From Cheiracanthium punctorium (Eukaryota; Arthropoda; Arachnida; Araneae; Cheiracanthiidae), in assembly GCA_038373885.1 (NCBI GenBank), contig JAWZYV010014446.1:1-64000 (forward strand): DNA of 64,000 nt. Reading direction: 5' to 3'. This document shows positions 20,968-33,400 of the stretch, piece by piece. Position numbers and translations under genes: made by a program. The notes beneath the pieces are model-generated. The model saw nothing but the letters and a program-made list of their open reading frames with translations, was not told the DNA's origin and did not search any database. Each line of letters begins with the position of its first letter. Position 1 is the stretch's first letter.

Positions 20968-21223
20968 AAGTATCTTTAACAGTAATAAGCTACTGAGAAC
21001 GACACCTATTAAATTTAATAACAGCAAATTTGCGAATCTTTCAGGTATTCAGAGCAAAACCTTCCGATATGCATTATTTATGTTAAATCAAAATTTAATT
21101 AATCACTTTATTGACAATAATATTAAATAATATAATTATATCCATTCTACTCTCCCCCTAACATACACGTGAATTGCCATTCATTTGTCAAAGAAAATTT
21201 TAAGTAGTAAGAAATTCTGAAAG
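20968..21223. other. Intergenic, nothing supported
   Basis: AT-rich DNA without recognisable features. Confidence 0.4.
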
Positions 21224-21721
21224 ATTAGGTATACCGGAAAGGAATGCACATTTTACATAAAATTCAAACAAATTCTCAAGAAGCAAAGAATTACAAACAA
21301 ACTGTGCCTAAGCATAGGACTCTTACTTGTTAAATTTTAAAGCGTGAATTTTATACGTATTTTTTTATTTCAAGTAAAATGGCTACCCTCCACCTTTTTT
21401 TCACATCTACCCTTCATTAGAGAATTCTATTAGAGATGTTGTGAAATCGATTTTTAGGTATTAGCAGAGTCTTTTATTTTACAGCAAGAATTTTATGAAT
21501 ATATCTTTTCTTCTTCGAGATCACGCAGGGTATCTGAAAAGAATGTTTTGGCCTTCTATCCCCCCTCCCCATAAGTTACAGTTTTGGAAAATGCTCTCCA
21601 ATCTAGCAAGTACGCTAAAAAAAAAAAAACTCACATACGTACCAAATGTCGTATTATTAGCTTCAGTAGTTTTGGCTAGGCAAAATGTTGACATACGAAA
21701 AATACTTTCTGGGACACCAAA
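21224..21721 (+). mobile_element. Mariner MITE, copy 2 (diverged)
   Basis: The interior aligns with 15495-16000: tggctaccctccacc, cgagatcacgcagggtat, ttcagtagttttggctagg and tgacatacg all have counterparts. The ends ttaggtataccggaaag and ctttctgggacacc are partly complementary and resemble the mariner TIR of copy 1, but the TA duplication is unclear. The 114-codon frame at 21495 reads through this repeat and a poly-A tract and is not a gene. Confidence 0.75.
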
Positions 21722-22052
21722 TACTAAAGAATATAATTATATCCACTTTTTTTTTCTGAAGGTTAAAAAAAACCAAAAAAAAAAAAAAAAAAAAAAACTT
21801 TCACATGCAAATAATTTTGCAACTTTACTTAAAAGCTAAAACTTAAGTCAAAATTTAACCGACTAATTTAATATAATAATTTTAGATCTAAGTACCTAAA
21901 ATATTTAATACAATTTAAAGCTTTAGCGGACATTTAAATATACTGATGTGTCTACGACTGCTTAGTTAAAATTACTACTACTGTTAAAACTATAAAGATA
22001 TCAACAATAATATTCATATATACAGTTATAGCTATTTTTTTTTTAACGTATA
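21722..22052. other. AT-rich spacer with a long A tract
   Basis: An A-run of more than 20 bases lies around 21777-21797. Otherwise it is featureless. Confidence 0.5.
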
Positions 22053-22278
22053 TGCACAGAAAAATGTTTTGTTGAATTGAACAAACTTTTTTTGATTCAA
22101 CAAAAATTGGGTTGGAGTTATTTCAAGCGCAGAATTTTGTTGATTTTAGCAAAACTTTTGTTAAATTATTAAAATATTTCGTTGAATTAACAAAAGTTCG
22201 TTTATTCAACATAAATATTTCTTTGAAATAAAGCCAACCAAAATTTTGTTTAATCAACAAATCTTTTTTTTTCCAGTG
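22053..22278. mobile_element. Foldback MITE (about 225 bp)
   Basis: The left arm (cacagaaaaatgttttgttgaa...) is complementary to the right arm (...tttgtttaatcaacaaatc ttttttttccagtg). The core also contains ttgggttgg and ccaacc as a mirrored pair. It is made of caaca/tgttg motifs, with no coding. The target duplication was not determined. Confidence 0.65.
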
Positions 22279-22519
22279 TACATCAATTAAAAACATTTAA
22301 ATGAGCCTTTTTTTGTTGAATTGCAATAGGGGGAAAAAAAGGCATAAAACTTTTATAGAATAGTAAACTTTTGAAAAATCCAGAGAATACAAATTCTAAC
22401 TAGGGATTAAAAATATTAACGGGCTTTGAATTTTTTCTTTAAGGCCATCTGGAAATCAAAACGCAACAGAATAATTTTATATAAATGCATAACTCAAGAT
22501 GTTTGCTTGTGTATTCGGA

Positions 22520-22640
22520 ATGTGTTGACCAGTGGTTGAAGTGTGAAGGCCTAGGGTTCTGGCTTATCGCGAGGCTGTCGATCTAACGGTCTGGCGTTTT
22601 GGGCGTTTTTCTCTAGATGTTCAAGGGTTCTAGCGCGTTT
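22520..22640 (+). repeat. tRNA-derived SINE fragment
   Basis: It shares gatctaacggt and the following cgtttttctc block with the SINE at 53153-53410, and the sequence before it resembles a decayed tRNA-like head (accagtggttgaag). Confidence 0.5.
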
Positions 22641-23341
22641 TCACGTTACAAGTCTAGGGCAATTGCCTAAGCCATTCCTGCTTTCAGCAGATAGCCTTAG
22701 TGTGGTTTGTCTTAACAAAATTAAATATGTACGAATTGTCATTCAGACCATATTCACTTTACTGTATTTTATGTGTTTCGTTTACCTTCATATTTTTACG
22801 AAAAGTGGGTGTAATTAAAACAGTCCAACAGCTCCAAAAAGCGAATATAATACTTTCGAATCGAATCGCTAAAAAATAAATAACAAATGCAGAACTTAAT
22901 AACACATGCAACAACGAATCATTAACTATCGCAGCAACCCTATCGAAATCTCAGTGTCAATCATATAGCTCTCTGACGCCATATTTCTCAATCTTTTCTA
23001 ATTGAGATACAGCCTCAGTCCACTATTTTCGAGAACTTCCTTTTTGTCTCCAAAGTCGCCAAATTTATCCCCAAAACAGTCGCCAAGGTCAAAGAGTTAA
23101 CACTTGCAGGATTGCCTATACAACATTTTCCCAGCAACACAAGATATGCAGGGAAACAGCATTACAATTTTGTAACAATGTTAGGTTAATTGGTGGTTAC
23201 TTTAGAGGAGCACTGAAGAGGAATTTTACTTTGTTTAAATCCGAACTTTTACTCTGCATAAATGGATGTGTAACTCTACGTACACACATAAGCGTAAAGT
23301 TTTCAAAATTATTGGGGGGGCCGGGCCCCACAACCACATAT
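22641..23341. other. Intergenic, nothing supported
   Basis: No recognisable gene or RNA. A G7/C4 tract lies at 23314-23328. Confidence 0.45.
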
Positions 23342-23349
23342 ATTCACGT

Positions 23350-23516
23350 CAGTGGCGTAGCCAAGGGGGGGGTTAGGGGGGGTCATAACCCCCCATGAGG
23401 AATTTTTTTTCCATACAAAATGTATATTTTTCACTCCCTTATCATACACCCGTATACATATATGTGAGTTGCAGAAGTCGTAACTCCCCCATGAAAAATT
23501 TCTGGCTACGCCACTG
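23350..23516 (+). mobile_element. hAT-type MITE (167 bp) with 8-bp TSD
   Basis: The ends CAGTGGCGTAGCCA and TGGCTACGCCACTG are exact complements. The 8-bp duplication attcacgt is exact (23342-23349 and 23517-23524). A second copy with CAGGGGCG ends is at 46605-46760. It has no coding. Confidence 0.93.
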
Positions 23517-23524
23517 ATTCACGT

Positions 23525-24147
23525 ACATATAACTTAGTAATAGCTGCCAACTACCATGGAATATATATAACCACTTTTTCTACATGATTTTTCGGCTTAA
23601 AATATAGCAAAATTTTTGTGCTGCACCTATGTAGGGTAAGTATCCATGTTAGTATCTTCCTACCATGTTATAAGTTAAAAATAGAAGCAGTGTAAAATAT
23701 CCAAAGGAGGAAAAAAAAAACATTTTCGATGAGATAGTGCATTTTAGACACATCTGAACTTTTCTTTATTTCATACTTTACATTGCATAATCTGATTTTA
23801 ATGAACCAGAGCCTGGTGAGGGCAGCTTATAGTAACATTGTGTGTTACGTGGCGTCACAATGAATACTAAATCATGATTGAAATCAAACGAAGAAAATTT
23901 TTAAAAGTCCAAGTAAAGGTTTTTTTAAACGTTTGTAAATGGCGTGAAATACTTTTTTTTATGTTAGTATAAATTAATTTTCTGTATTGAGTGGTAAATT
24001 ATTGGGTGGGCTCAGCCCCTATTCACAATTTATTGGGGGGGCTCGAGCCCCACGGGCCCATATAACTCTACGCCTATGCGTACACACCTCGTGTAACTCA
24101 AAATCTACTAGCCATGCAATGTTGAAACTTTGTATTTAATACTATTG
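23525..24147. other. Intergenic, nothing supported
   Basis: A G-rich phrase (24036-24042) with gagcccc/ggggctc complementarity may be a decayed hAT-type end, but no element could be delimited. Confidence 0.4.
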
Positions 24148-24153
24148 ATACAT

Positions 24154-24179
24154 CTAGTTGTGCCACGTGGCACAACTAG
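24154..24179. repeat. Perfect 26-bp palindrome
   Basis: ctagttgtgccac followed by its exact complement gtggcacaactag. A related hairpin with aactagttgtgg is at 42484-42550. It could be a foldback relic or a protein-binding site. Confidence 0.85.
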
Positions 24180-27100
24180 TTAGTTAGAAACAGAGTACTC
24201 TGTTTAATTGCAATCAACAGGGTAGTTTATTTAAAGAGTTAGTCAAAAGTGTTCCAATATACAGGGTGCTCGAGATTTGAAGAACACTTTTTAAAATTAA
24301 ATAAAAATTCTGAGCACAGTAGCATTAAAACGCAATTTGTAACTAATTGCATGCATAATAAAATCAATAGCTTCCAACGTGAGATCATCTGGTGGCTCGT
24401 CAAGACATCTAAACAATAGTCTATTTCTTTCTAAGTATTTGGAAGCATCTGAGGAGTTATAGAATGAATAGCAGCTGTGATTCACAAGATGAGTTCCTCT
24501 ACATTTGGATACGTTGTTTGACGACCTATTGGATAAGAACTTAAACATTCGGTTTAGAGGCGGAAACGGGCACGTCTATTAGTTGTTGGGGGTGGCAGTC
24601 AGATCTGCGCTTGCCGAATTACTTCGAAACGATTTACTCTTTGATGTATTTGATGATTTTATTCTTTAGGAATACTATGTTTACAAATACAAAAGAAAAA
24701 TTCAGATGGATATTATCGAATCAATTGAACTAAGAATGAGAATTCAATGAACTAGACAAAAAGACGTGCATTCACTCTGCTCGCTTACTCCCCTCCTCGA
24801 CCGGTTCATTTGGAATCACCTTTACTGGCAGCGTGCCAATTTTCCATGCTAAACGCAGTCAGACGACAATAGTCCCGTAAACATCTTTGACTTAACCCCT
24901 CATAAAAAATTAAAAAAAAATCTAAACGGGTTAAATCTAGCGACCGAGAACGCTACTGAATAAGACCAGCGTAATCAATCCATCTGTTCGAGAAATGTTG
25001 ATTGAGGCAATTGCCCACAGAAGTCAAGCCATGGGGAGGTCCTGTTGAAAAATCACGTTGTCAAATCTTGTCTACAATCTCATGTCTACTGCGCTCTTCT
25101 GAATCTCTTGACAAAGTCCTTGACACCCAGCGCCATCTATATGATATTTTCAGTACAAAATTTTAGGAAACAAAAATCTAACACTTTTGTAAATCAGGTG
25201 TCATTCAAATAACCGTTTTCTTGTTGTTTTTTTTTTCTTAATTTAATTTTGTAAGGTTTCCAACCATTCTCAGGCACGCTATTTTCTTTTTGTAACACTG
25301 AAAATTTAGGTTAATAAAAAAAAAAAATGCATACTTTTGCATGAAATTTAGCATTTCAGAGGATTTGAGAGGGTTTTTTTTTTGGTGTTTTTATGTCTTG
25401 TCCCAAAATAGTACATGTCCTTTACCGCATTCAAAAGAGGAAAAAACTCACTAAGTTTTTTACAATGGGAATGGAAACTTATCATTTGAAAGGTAATTTT
25501 GAGAAAGAGCCACTTTGGAAAAAAGGAAATATTTTACTTACAATTGATACTTTGATAATAAAGTAGTTTACTTTATTTAAAATACTTTATTATACAAGTG
25601 TCAACTGTTGTAATACTAAGAAATTCAAGTCTGTTACTTTGGCTTTACCCTTCGACTTACGTATAGGAAGAAAGTTGTTAAGTTCATACTATTGAAAGAA
25701 TGACAGAGGCAAAAATTTGGGGGGGAAAAACAGGATTTAATAAAATTGCCTCAAACTAACTATATATATACACATCGTATTACAGTTTTAAAAAAAATCC
25801 GAAACCTTACGAAAGAGAATTCTTAAAATATTTTCAGATAAGGTTTTTGCATTACATGTTATGATTTATTTGTGGAACTAATTTATTTCAAATATTCTTT
25901 GACGAAAAAAATATTAAACGCAGGAGGGGAAAAATGCAAATTCTCCCATTTTTTTCCCCAAGAAAATGCTTTCTTCTATTTTAATTAGAATGTAAAATGG
26001 GAACGTGGAATACAGTTTTTTTTTTTACGAGTTTCGTATCATTTTTAATTAATTGAAAAATTTTGCGAATAAAGAAAATGCGTAATATAATTGAAGTAGC
26101 AATTTAAGTGAAATAAATTACTTTTAGAGCGTAAAAAAGCTTTCTTTTTTTTCGAAGACAAAAATAAGTGTGTGTTTTCAACTGGATTCAGAACTGCTTT
26201 ATAATACTGTTCATAATTAAGCTTGTAAGAATGTGTGTATGTATGTGCTTGTGTACGCTTTTCCTTAATCAATTTTTATGTTAGAATGCAATGCTTGGTG
26301 GATTCAGAGGAAAAATACATGTACAATTTTTATTTATATATATTTTTTATATTTCAGAATAATAAATGCACATCATTTTTACATTTGCTCAACCGTTTTA
26401 TTTTACGTCGTAAAATATGCAGTAATTAAATTCACTAACTACTTAGAAAAAGCATTTTTGATAAACGGAAAGAAATCATGATATTTATTTTTCAGTATTA
26501 AAGATTACTTACAAGTCGTGAGCACTAATATGAAGAAATATTTATGGACTGAAAAGAAATAAATGTATTTTTATCATTTAGAAAGACGGAAAGGAAATAG
26601 TGGCTTTCTATGGCTCAATTTTCCAGTAAAATTATTTTTTTTTTGTCCTTTTTGTCCATCTGTACTCAATCTAATTGCCTTGTACCTATTGAATAGTCAT
26701 TTATATAGGGTGCTTGTAATTAAAGCTCCCCGATACAGAGCAGTGGCGGCCCCTCCATTTGAGCACGTAAACCCCCAGAGGAAAAACTAAAAACTAAACA
26801 CATTAACATATTAAATTTAAATAAATAAATATAAGTACACTTCTAGATTTCTGTGGATCTAAAACGTGAGTTTTACTCTCCCCCACTATTATTAAATATG
26901 CTTATTATAGCTAACGCACTGTATCGTAGGTTACTACAGCATAGTCCTTCGTCACTCGGATGTGCGATCGGCCCAATGGCCTTCTGAACCGCTCTCTGAG
27001 AAAAGACGCGGACAGAGTTGCGGGAGAAGTAAGGCGCTGCTGATATCACTCCGTTCGCACATTTTTAGTGTGCTCACGGACGATTCTTTTTTGTTGTTGT

Positions 27101-29051
27101 AGTTGCTGTTGTATTTGCCGTTATCTCTCCCGGATTATCCCTTGGTTTGTTATGTTCGGTTAGTTATCCATTTTTTTATTCATTTTCTTATTATTTTCTT
27201 TATTTTTATCATTTTTCACTACAGTATTTTTTATGAACTAGGGTCAATAATTAAGATGGGAGTAAAATAAGTGATTCGGAACTAAAGCAATGACATTTTC
27301 CAATAGTATCCTTTGAAAAAAATTGAAATAAAAAATCAAGACAACACTTTTGCTAAAACTTATCTTGGTGACGAAATGTAAGACCAAAGATGACTTGTTT
27401 TCTTTCAGTTGCGTGCATTGTTTTGGTTACGTCTTATTTGCGACCGGGCCTAGAAAAACGTAGCAATTACGACCACTTTAATTTGCGCGTAAGCACTTGC
27501 GACAGGCTTTTGTTCTAAATGTGCAGGGTGGCTTGGGAGGAGTCAGAAACTGTCACTGGGGTGGGGGTGGGTCAGTACAATTAAAGAAAACGGTTGTACA
27601 CGAAAAAAAAAAAATTTTTTTTTTTAACAAAAACAAAATCGCTTCTTATTATTCTCAGACAGTATGTTTTGTGATATCGTACAAAATTTTAAGATAATAA
27701 ACTTAATAGAATTTTAGAAACGTGTACCAAACTAACACGATGTTCTAAAAAGGTTCTTTGAACATCATGTTAGTATATGTAATGATATGTAAAAAGTTAA
27801 TTAGCTGTTCAAGACTAATTTTTGAATCAAATTCGTTGTTTTAAATTTAAATATGGCATGTTATGTTTGTACATAAAGCATACAAAAAATTTCATTTCTG
27901 TCTCTATTTTGAAATAAAATAAATGTTAAATCTTTTGCAAGAAATGCCTCTCTTTACTCGCCGAGATGTTCAGTGTCCTTAAGTGTACATATTAAGTACT
28001 ATGATCAGTGCTCTATTATTACTTTTCTTTTCCGATTGATTTTCAGATATTGCATTTTTTTGTAATAGAAAAACTGATTTTTTCCTTCTGTTACGTATTT
28101 TAAATTAAATTAAATTATTACTAAAAATTGCACTAAATACTTCAGTAGTAAAATCCGTGAAATTTTAAACACATGTATGCATTTCTAAAAGGAAATAATT
28201 TAGTGATTTCCGTAAGTTTAGTGATTTCCGTAAATTTAATGATTTCCGATTAATATTAAACAGATTATTTCACGAATTTTAGATATATAAGGCGACGAAA
28301 AAGTAACGATATAGAAAATTATAATTTCTAGAAAACAATTAAAAAAATAACTATTGGGTACATTTACCGTGTTTACTCGCGTCATAGTCGTCCTCGCATA
28401 ATATTCGCACCCTCGTTTTGAAGCAGAAAAAATCGGCAAAATACTTTTCCCGCATAAACTCCACAGTCATGTATTTGGCCTTCATTCATGTCTATAAAAA
28501 ATATTACTATAAGAAGAAAAATACCCTTTTTCGTGTGCAACTGACAAAAATATTATTTAAATATTATTTGATATACTGCAGATAATGTGGACAACGTTGG
28601 TAAGTTAGTACTTTTTTTTTGTAATTCCAGTAATCTTTTAGCTTTCGAATGTACAATATTATGTAATAGATTATGTAATAGTGAAATTCACCATTTAGTA
28701 CACAATGAATGAAAATACTGTATAAGTTCGTAAATTTTACAAGTGTTGACTCTCGGTTTACGCGAAAATTTCTCACAGCGTAATAAAAAATGCACATTGC
28801 AGATGAAATTCAAGAGGTATTTGATTGCTCGTATAAGCGGATTTTTGCATTAAGAAAATATTCTTTCAAACTTATGCATATTGGAATGCTTTCAGTTTAG
28901 TTTTTAAATCCCCATTTTTGTTTTTAATGTCAAAGTCCCTTTGCAAGGGAAAAATGTGCTTTAAAAATTCTTACAGTAATTTCATTCCTTACAAACCGAT
29001 CCAGAAACACCTACTTGACTTCTGTCACACGCACACAAAAATGAATTCACA
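24180..29051. other. Long AT-rich intergenic region
   Basis: No supported gene. Open frames (24297-24548 minus, 26045-26272 minus, 26563-26790 plus and others) are short, AT-biased and unrecognised. Small items: an imperfect inverted repeat ctaacacgatgttc/gaacatcatgttag at 27738-27772; three tandem copies of a unit of about 19 bp (tttagtgatttccgtaa) at 28194-28250; and a gtgttt-actcgcgtcatagtcg phrase near 28369 resembling a transposon end. A GC-richer stretch at 26935-27070 has no coding frame I can support. Confidence 0.45.
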
Positions 29052-29596
29052 TTAACCCTTTAAGGCGCAACCCTTTCCCAATGCTGAACAAAGAGCAGCC
29101 GTTGCCATCGCTCGACTTAACTACCAGCAAGATGGCGGACGATCGGAACGTTCATCGCATGTCACAGATCTAGATACCCCTTTTTTGACGACCCCCCACA
29201 GATCTAGAGACCCTTTTTGCTGCTGTGCTGTGCGCACAGCCAGATGCGTCAAAAAAGGGTTCTACGATCTGTGGCACGCGATGAACGTTTCGATCGTCCG
29301 CCATCTTGCTGGTCGTTAAGTCGAGCGATGGCAACGGCTGCCCTTTTTTCAGCATTGGGCAATCTATCCAGCTGTTCTCGCATTCTTCCATTTTTCAGCA
29401 GATGTCAGTGCTGTTAAAAATAATCGTGACCATTTTTTGACGGGAAATGACGTGCTAAAAAGTAAAGGATTCTCGTGGAGCTATGTCACCCGCAACTATT
29501 TTTATAGAAATCAAATCTATTCTTCGTGACTGGCAACAGTCAAAACGTCAAAGTTTGGTGTTCCCAGAGCGGGCACGCTGCGCGTTAAAGGGTTAA
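29052..29596 (-). mobile_element. TTAA palindromic MITE, copy 7 (full length, 545 bp)
   Basis: TTAA at 29052-29055 and 29593-29596. The GAGGCGC-type end (ccctttaaggcgcaacc) is on the left. The first arm is diverged, and the hairpin centre is damaged and partly re-duplicated (29178-29212: two partial cacagatctaga-accc blocks). The unique segment is complete to cgctgcgcgttaaaggg. Confidence 0.9.
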
Positions 29597-30334
29597 ATAG
29601 CTGGTAGTACTTGTGAAAGAAAAAAAAAAAAAACTATTATACTTGAACATCAAGCAATAAAAAAATTAGAGAAGTAAATGGTTTAGTATTGGGAACATGG
29701 TCGGTTCGATTACAATTTCATAACTGCAGAAGAGCGAAACCTAATTAATCATGATTCGACTGATACAAGCGCGATCAGGTTTCGCATTTGCATACTGTCA
29801 GAATTAATTCTCAATTAAAGCTATTATAATTGTCCCATTTATATTCCAAACACTTAATGGAGAAAAAAATACCGTAATCATATTTAAACGGCACCAAATG
29901 TTTGATATAGAAAAAAACTCACCCAGTGTTTACATGTCATTAATATTATACATTGATACAACCAAAAGAGTCGTTACATAATCGGAATCGAAATTATACC
30001 ACATTTCATCGTTTTGGGGCCTGCCTGAGGGCGATCGATACGATACGATACGATACCATTTCATTACAAAAAGAATTTCTTCATGCGAAATTCTGAAACG
30101 TTCAGGTACATTTCAGGTAATGAAGGAATCTGCAATCATTAATTATCCTAGAGGTAAAAATTCCCCTAATTTCTCTAAAAAAAAAAAAGCATGGGTGGTT
30201 CTTGGTCGAATTTTCGGGTCACGGGTTTAGCGACAAAATCAGATCGTGAACTATGGGGAGCTATTAGTTATATAATATGTGAAGAAAGGGTCAAGTGCAC
30301 GTAAATTAACACTTGAGCCCGTCTAGCCGGAACA
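29597..30334. other. Upstream region of cuticle gene 1
   Basis: AT-rich. It contains a short cgata tandem (30037-30052) and an A12 tract near 30180. No other gene. It presumably holds cis-regulatory sequence for the gene starting at 30430, but no specific element could be supported beyond the TATA box. Confidence 0.4.
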
Positions 30335-30342
30335 TATAAATA
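30335..30342 (+). promoter_or_regulatory. TATA box of cuticle gene 1
   Basis: TATAAATA lies 95 bp before the start codon. An arthropod initiator-like TCAGTC is at 30403-30408, about 70 bp further on, which is longer than the usual 25-30 bp, so the true start site may be nearer 30365. Confidence 0.55.
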
Positions 30343-30429
30343 AGTGGACATTTCTCGAATTGTACATATTGCCACAAAAGTTATTTTGATATTGTCGTCT
30401 GTTCAGTCACGAGCTCTGGCTATATCAGC

Positions 30430-33400
30430 ATGGAGAAGTTTATTGCAGTAAGTTTGAAATTGCGTATATGTAATGTGTATTGTATAATGTAATAAGGTAT
30501 TTAAGCATTTATATTGAAGAGTCACTATTAGTTATGGAATATTGAATCTTTAAAGTTTAAAAATGCGATTGAATTTCTGTGAAATATGAAATCCAAAATT
30601 TCAAAACTTTCGTGCAGTGTTTCTGTAGCAATATTTAGAGTGGTAAATTATTTATTAGGTAAATAAAAAGTTAGAATTAAATAATTATTATCATTTAAGA
30701 ATATTATTATTGTTCTTGCTTCTTATTTTTTGCAACTTTAGTGGGAAATCAAAATAAATTTCAAATTAACGCAGCACATGTTATGCATACCAGATTTTTC
30801 GTAATTTATCTGCGCGTTGTGTTTAAAATTGTTGAAGTTGTTATTTTGCTTTAAAGCTGCAACTGCAAAATATTTTGATGTTCATTTAATGTTGAAGTTT
30901 AATGTCAGCAAAGTAATGAATTTTTTTTAAGTTTTGTGAAATTTATTAATTTTGATTGATATAGTGTTTGTTACAACTTCGGCAATAATGAAATTTTACT
31001 TTAATAAATTTTTAATATAAAAATCTTTATGTTGAATGCCTATAAATACTCTACACATTAAATTTTACAGTAATTTAAAAAAGATATGAAAAATGTAACA
31101 CACACACAAAAAGATCATTTCGTTGTTGTGAAACCAATATCTGCTATGTGCCTTTTTGTATACTTCGACATTTTGACTATTATTACTAGTTTACTAACCA
31201 AATTTTCGTATAAAAAGACTTCCATGTGATTAAGCACTATGCGGTGAACTGTGATAGCTAAAAAACATATGCCATATGAATCGGGCAGAATATTCTCAAA
31301 AAAATAGCAGCTAGTCAGAACTGGCAATGAAAAACTTTTTGCACAGAGCAGATATTGGATTGATAACGACGAAATATTGATAAACGATTTAAGCTAATTC
31401 ACTACATGTAATCAAACACAATTTAAATGATGATTTAGAACAGATCCGGTTATTTTTCACTTTTTTGAGCAGGCGGGATACAAATCAAAATTATCATCAT
31501 TGATGTTTGTATATATTTGTTTAACTTTTTTACTTTCTTTCTTCTAAAGGTTTCTGTGACCATATTTGTTTTTATCGGCTGTATTTATGCAGTTCCAGTT
31601 CGTAACATTCCAGCATACGGACTTGATGATAGAAATCAACAGCCAAAAGTAAGTTTTTTTGCTTGAAAGTCATTTTATAGCCATAAGAAATAAAACATGA
31701 AGTTAAAATGGTCAATGAACGATTTAAAAATTAGAATTCAAAAAGCTCTTGCGGATACAATAGAAAGAGAACGGAGTACGTCAATATAAAATTTAAATCG
31801 AATGGAATGGAATCAAATGGTTCGATTTTCAAGATTTTAACAAAACGATTAGCCTGACAATGATGAAGATGCTCATTTTTAGTTAAAAAAAATTGCTAAA
31901 AATTAAGAAACAATGCGCATATTTTTCAGCATTTCAAATCTGCTAAGATTTTTAAATTCTAAAAACATATCTCCTGCATGTTAGTGTAAAAATGAGAGGC
32001 AGTTTCTCAAAAAGGTATCAGACACGCATTTCTTTTAAAAGTGAATATTTGGGGGGGGGGAGGGCTGCAAATTATAGGGTAATGGGCTGGCAGATTTTCG
32101 GATTACAAAAAATACCAGAGATCTTTCTACATAAATGTTTAAATTTTCAAACTCATGGAACAAACAATAGCGAATGTACTTTCATAGTTGAAAGTTACGT
32201 AAATTTGCCAAACATCAGGTCTTTATAAATACAGTCGAGCCTGCATAGGGAAATACCGGTTAACGGAATACTCCGCTTAATGCAATAAATTTTCAATGCA
32301 CCAAACCGCAGTGATTTCTCAATGGGGTCTCGGATAATGGAATAGCCTACTTTTTAGAATTAGTTTTCATTGCAAATCAGCTACTCCATACAGGCCCGAC
32401 TGTACATTTATGTTGCATATGCGTACAAACAGAGAAGCCAATCAGAGTCTCGGGCATGCATTCTTTTAAGATTTAAAATTACGGAAAGCTCTTAAAAATC
32501 GAGCAGAACTGGGCTATTGAAACTAAAGCCGTCAAGAATTATCTCTAGATATTTTGATCTTATTTATTTTTTTACATATCTGAGCGAAATTTCAAGCCGT
32601 TCAAATGAACATTGTATGCAAAATCAACAAATAAAAATCTTATAATATGCCTTACCAGCTTGTTTCTAAAATGTTGTTGTCAACCACAGTAAAAACTCAG
32701 GTAGGTAGGTTTAAGTTTGTTAATTGTTTTTATAACACCGGGTCTGAAAAGGATAACTTGGATTGCCTATCAGAGCCATCTACATTCATCATTCGTAACT
32801 AATCGCGATACCACGCAGACGATCCGCAGACGGTAATCTAGCATTCTGGAAATGTATGTATTGGATGCGTGCCTCACGAGCATTACAACTTCTCTTGCGC
32901 ATTTCTAGGAGGTTCCCCAGCCGTACTCTTTCGAGTACAGAGCAGCCGACGAAGAGGGCAATGTCCACCATCACAGCGAGGAAGGTGACGGAAAAGGAAG
33001 CGTGAAGGGCACTTACGGATACACGGATGTCCATGGCCTGTACAGGATCGTCGAGTACGTCGCGGACGAAAAGGGATACCGAGCTACCATCAAGACCAAC
33101 GAACCAGGGGTGGACGGGAAAGAAAGCCCCGCCGACGTCACACTTTCTGCCGAGCAGCCACCAGCTGGTGTTCAAGAGGTCAAGGCATCGCCTTCTGTTG
33201 ACAGAGTGTCCGCGCCTGGTAAGTATTGCCACAGCAAATGCTTTCAGCTCTTTGAAAAAGCCCAAAAAGTAGTAGATTCAACGGGTTTTACATAAAGGCA
33301 CGGATGCCTTTCAAAAAGTTTTTAACGCTACACTAATTTTACAGGTTTAATAGTCAACACAAGTTATTAAAATAAGGAATTCATTACTCTTTCTACCACG

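Noticed and set aside
32789..33265. 158-codon minus-strand ORF
   Set aside because: It is the antisense of the GC-rich RR exon of cuticle gene 1; the + strand has splice sites and a known domain.
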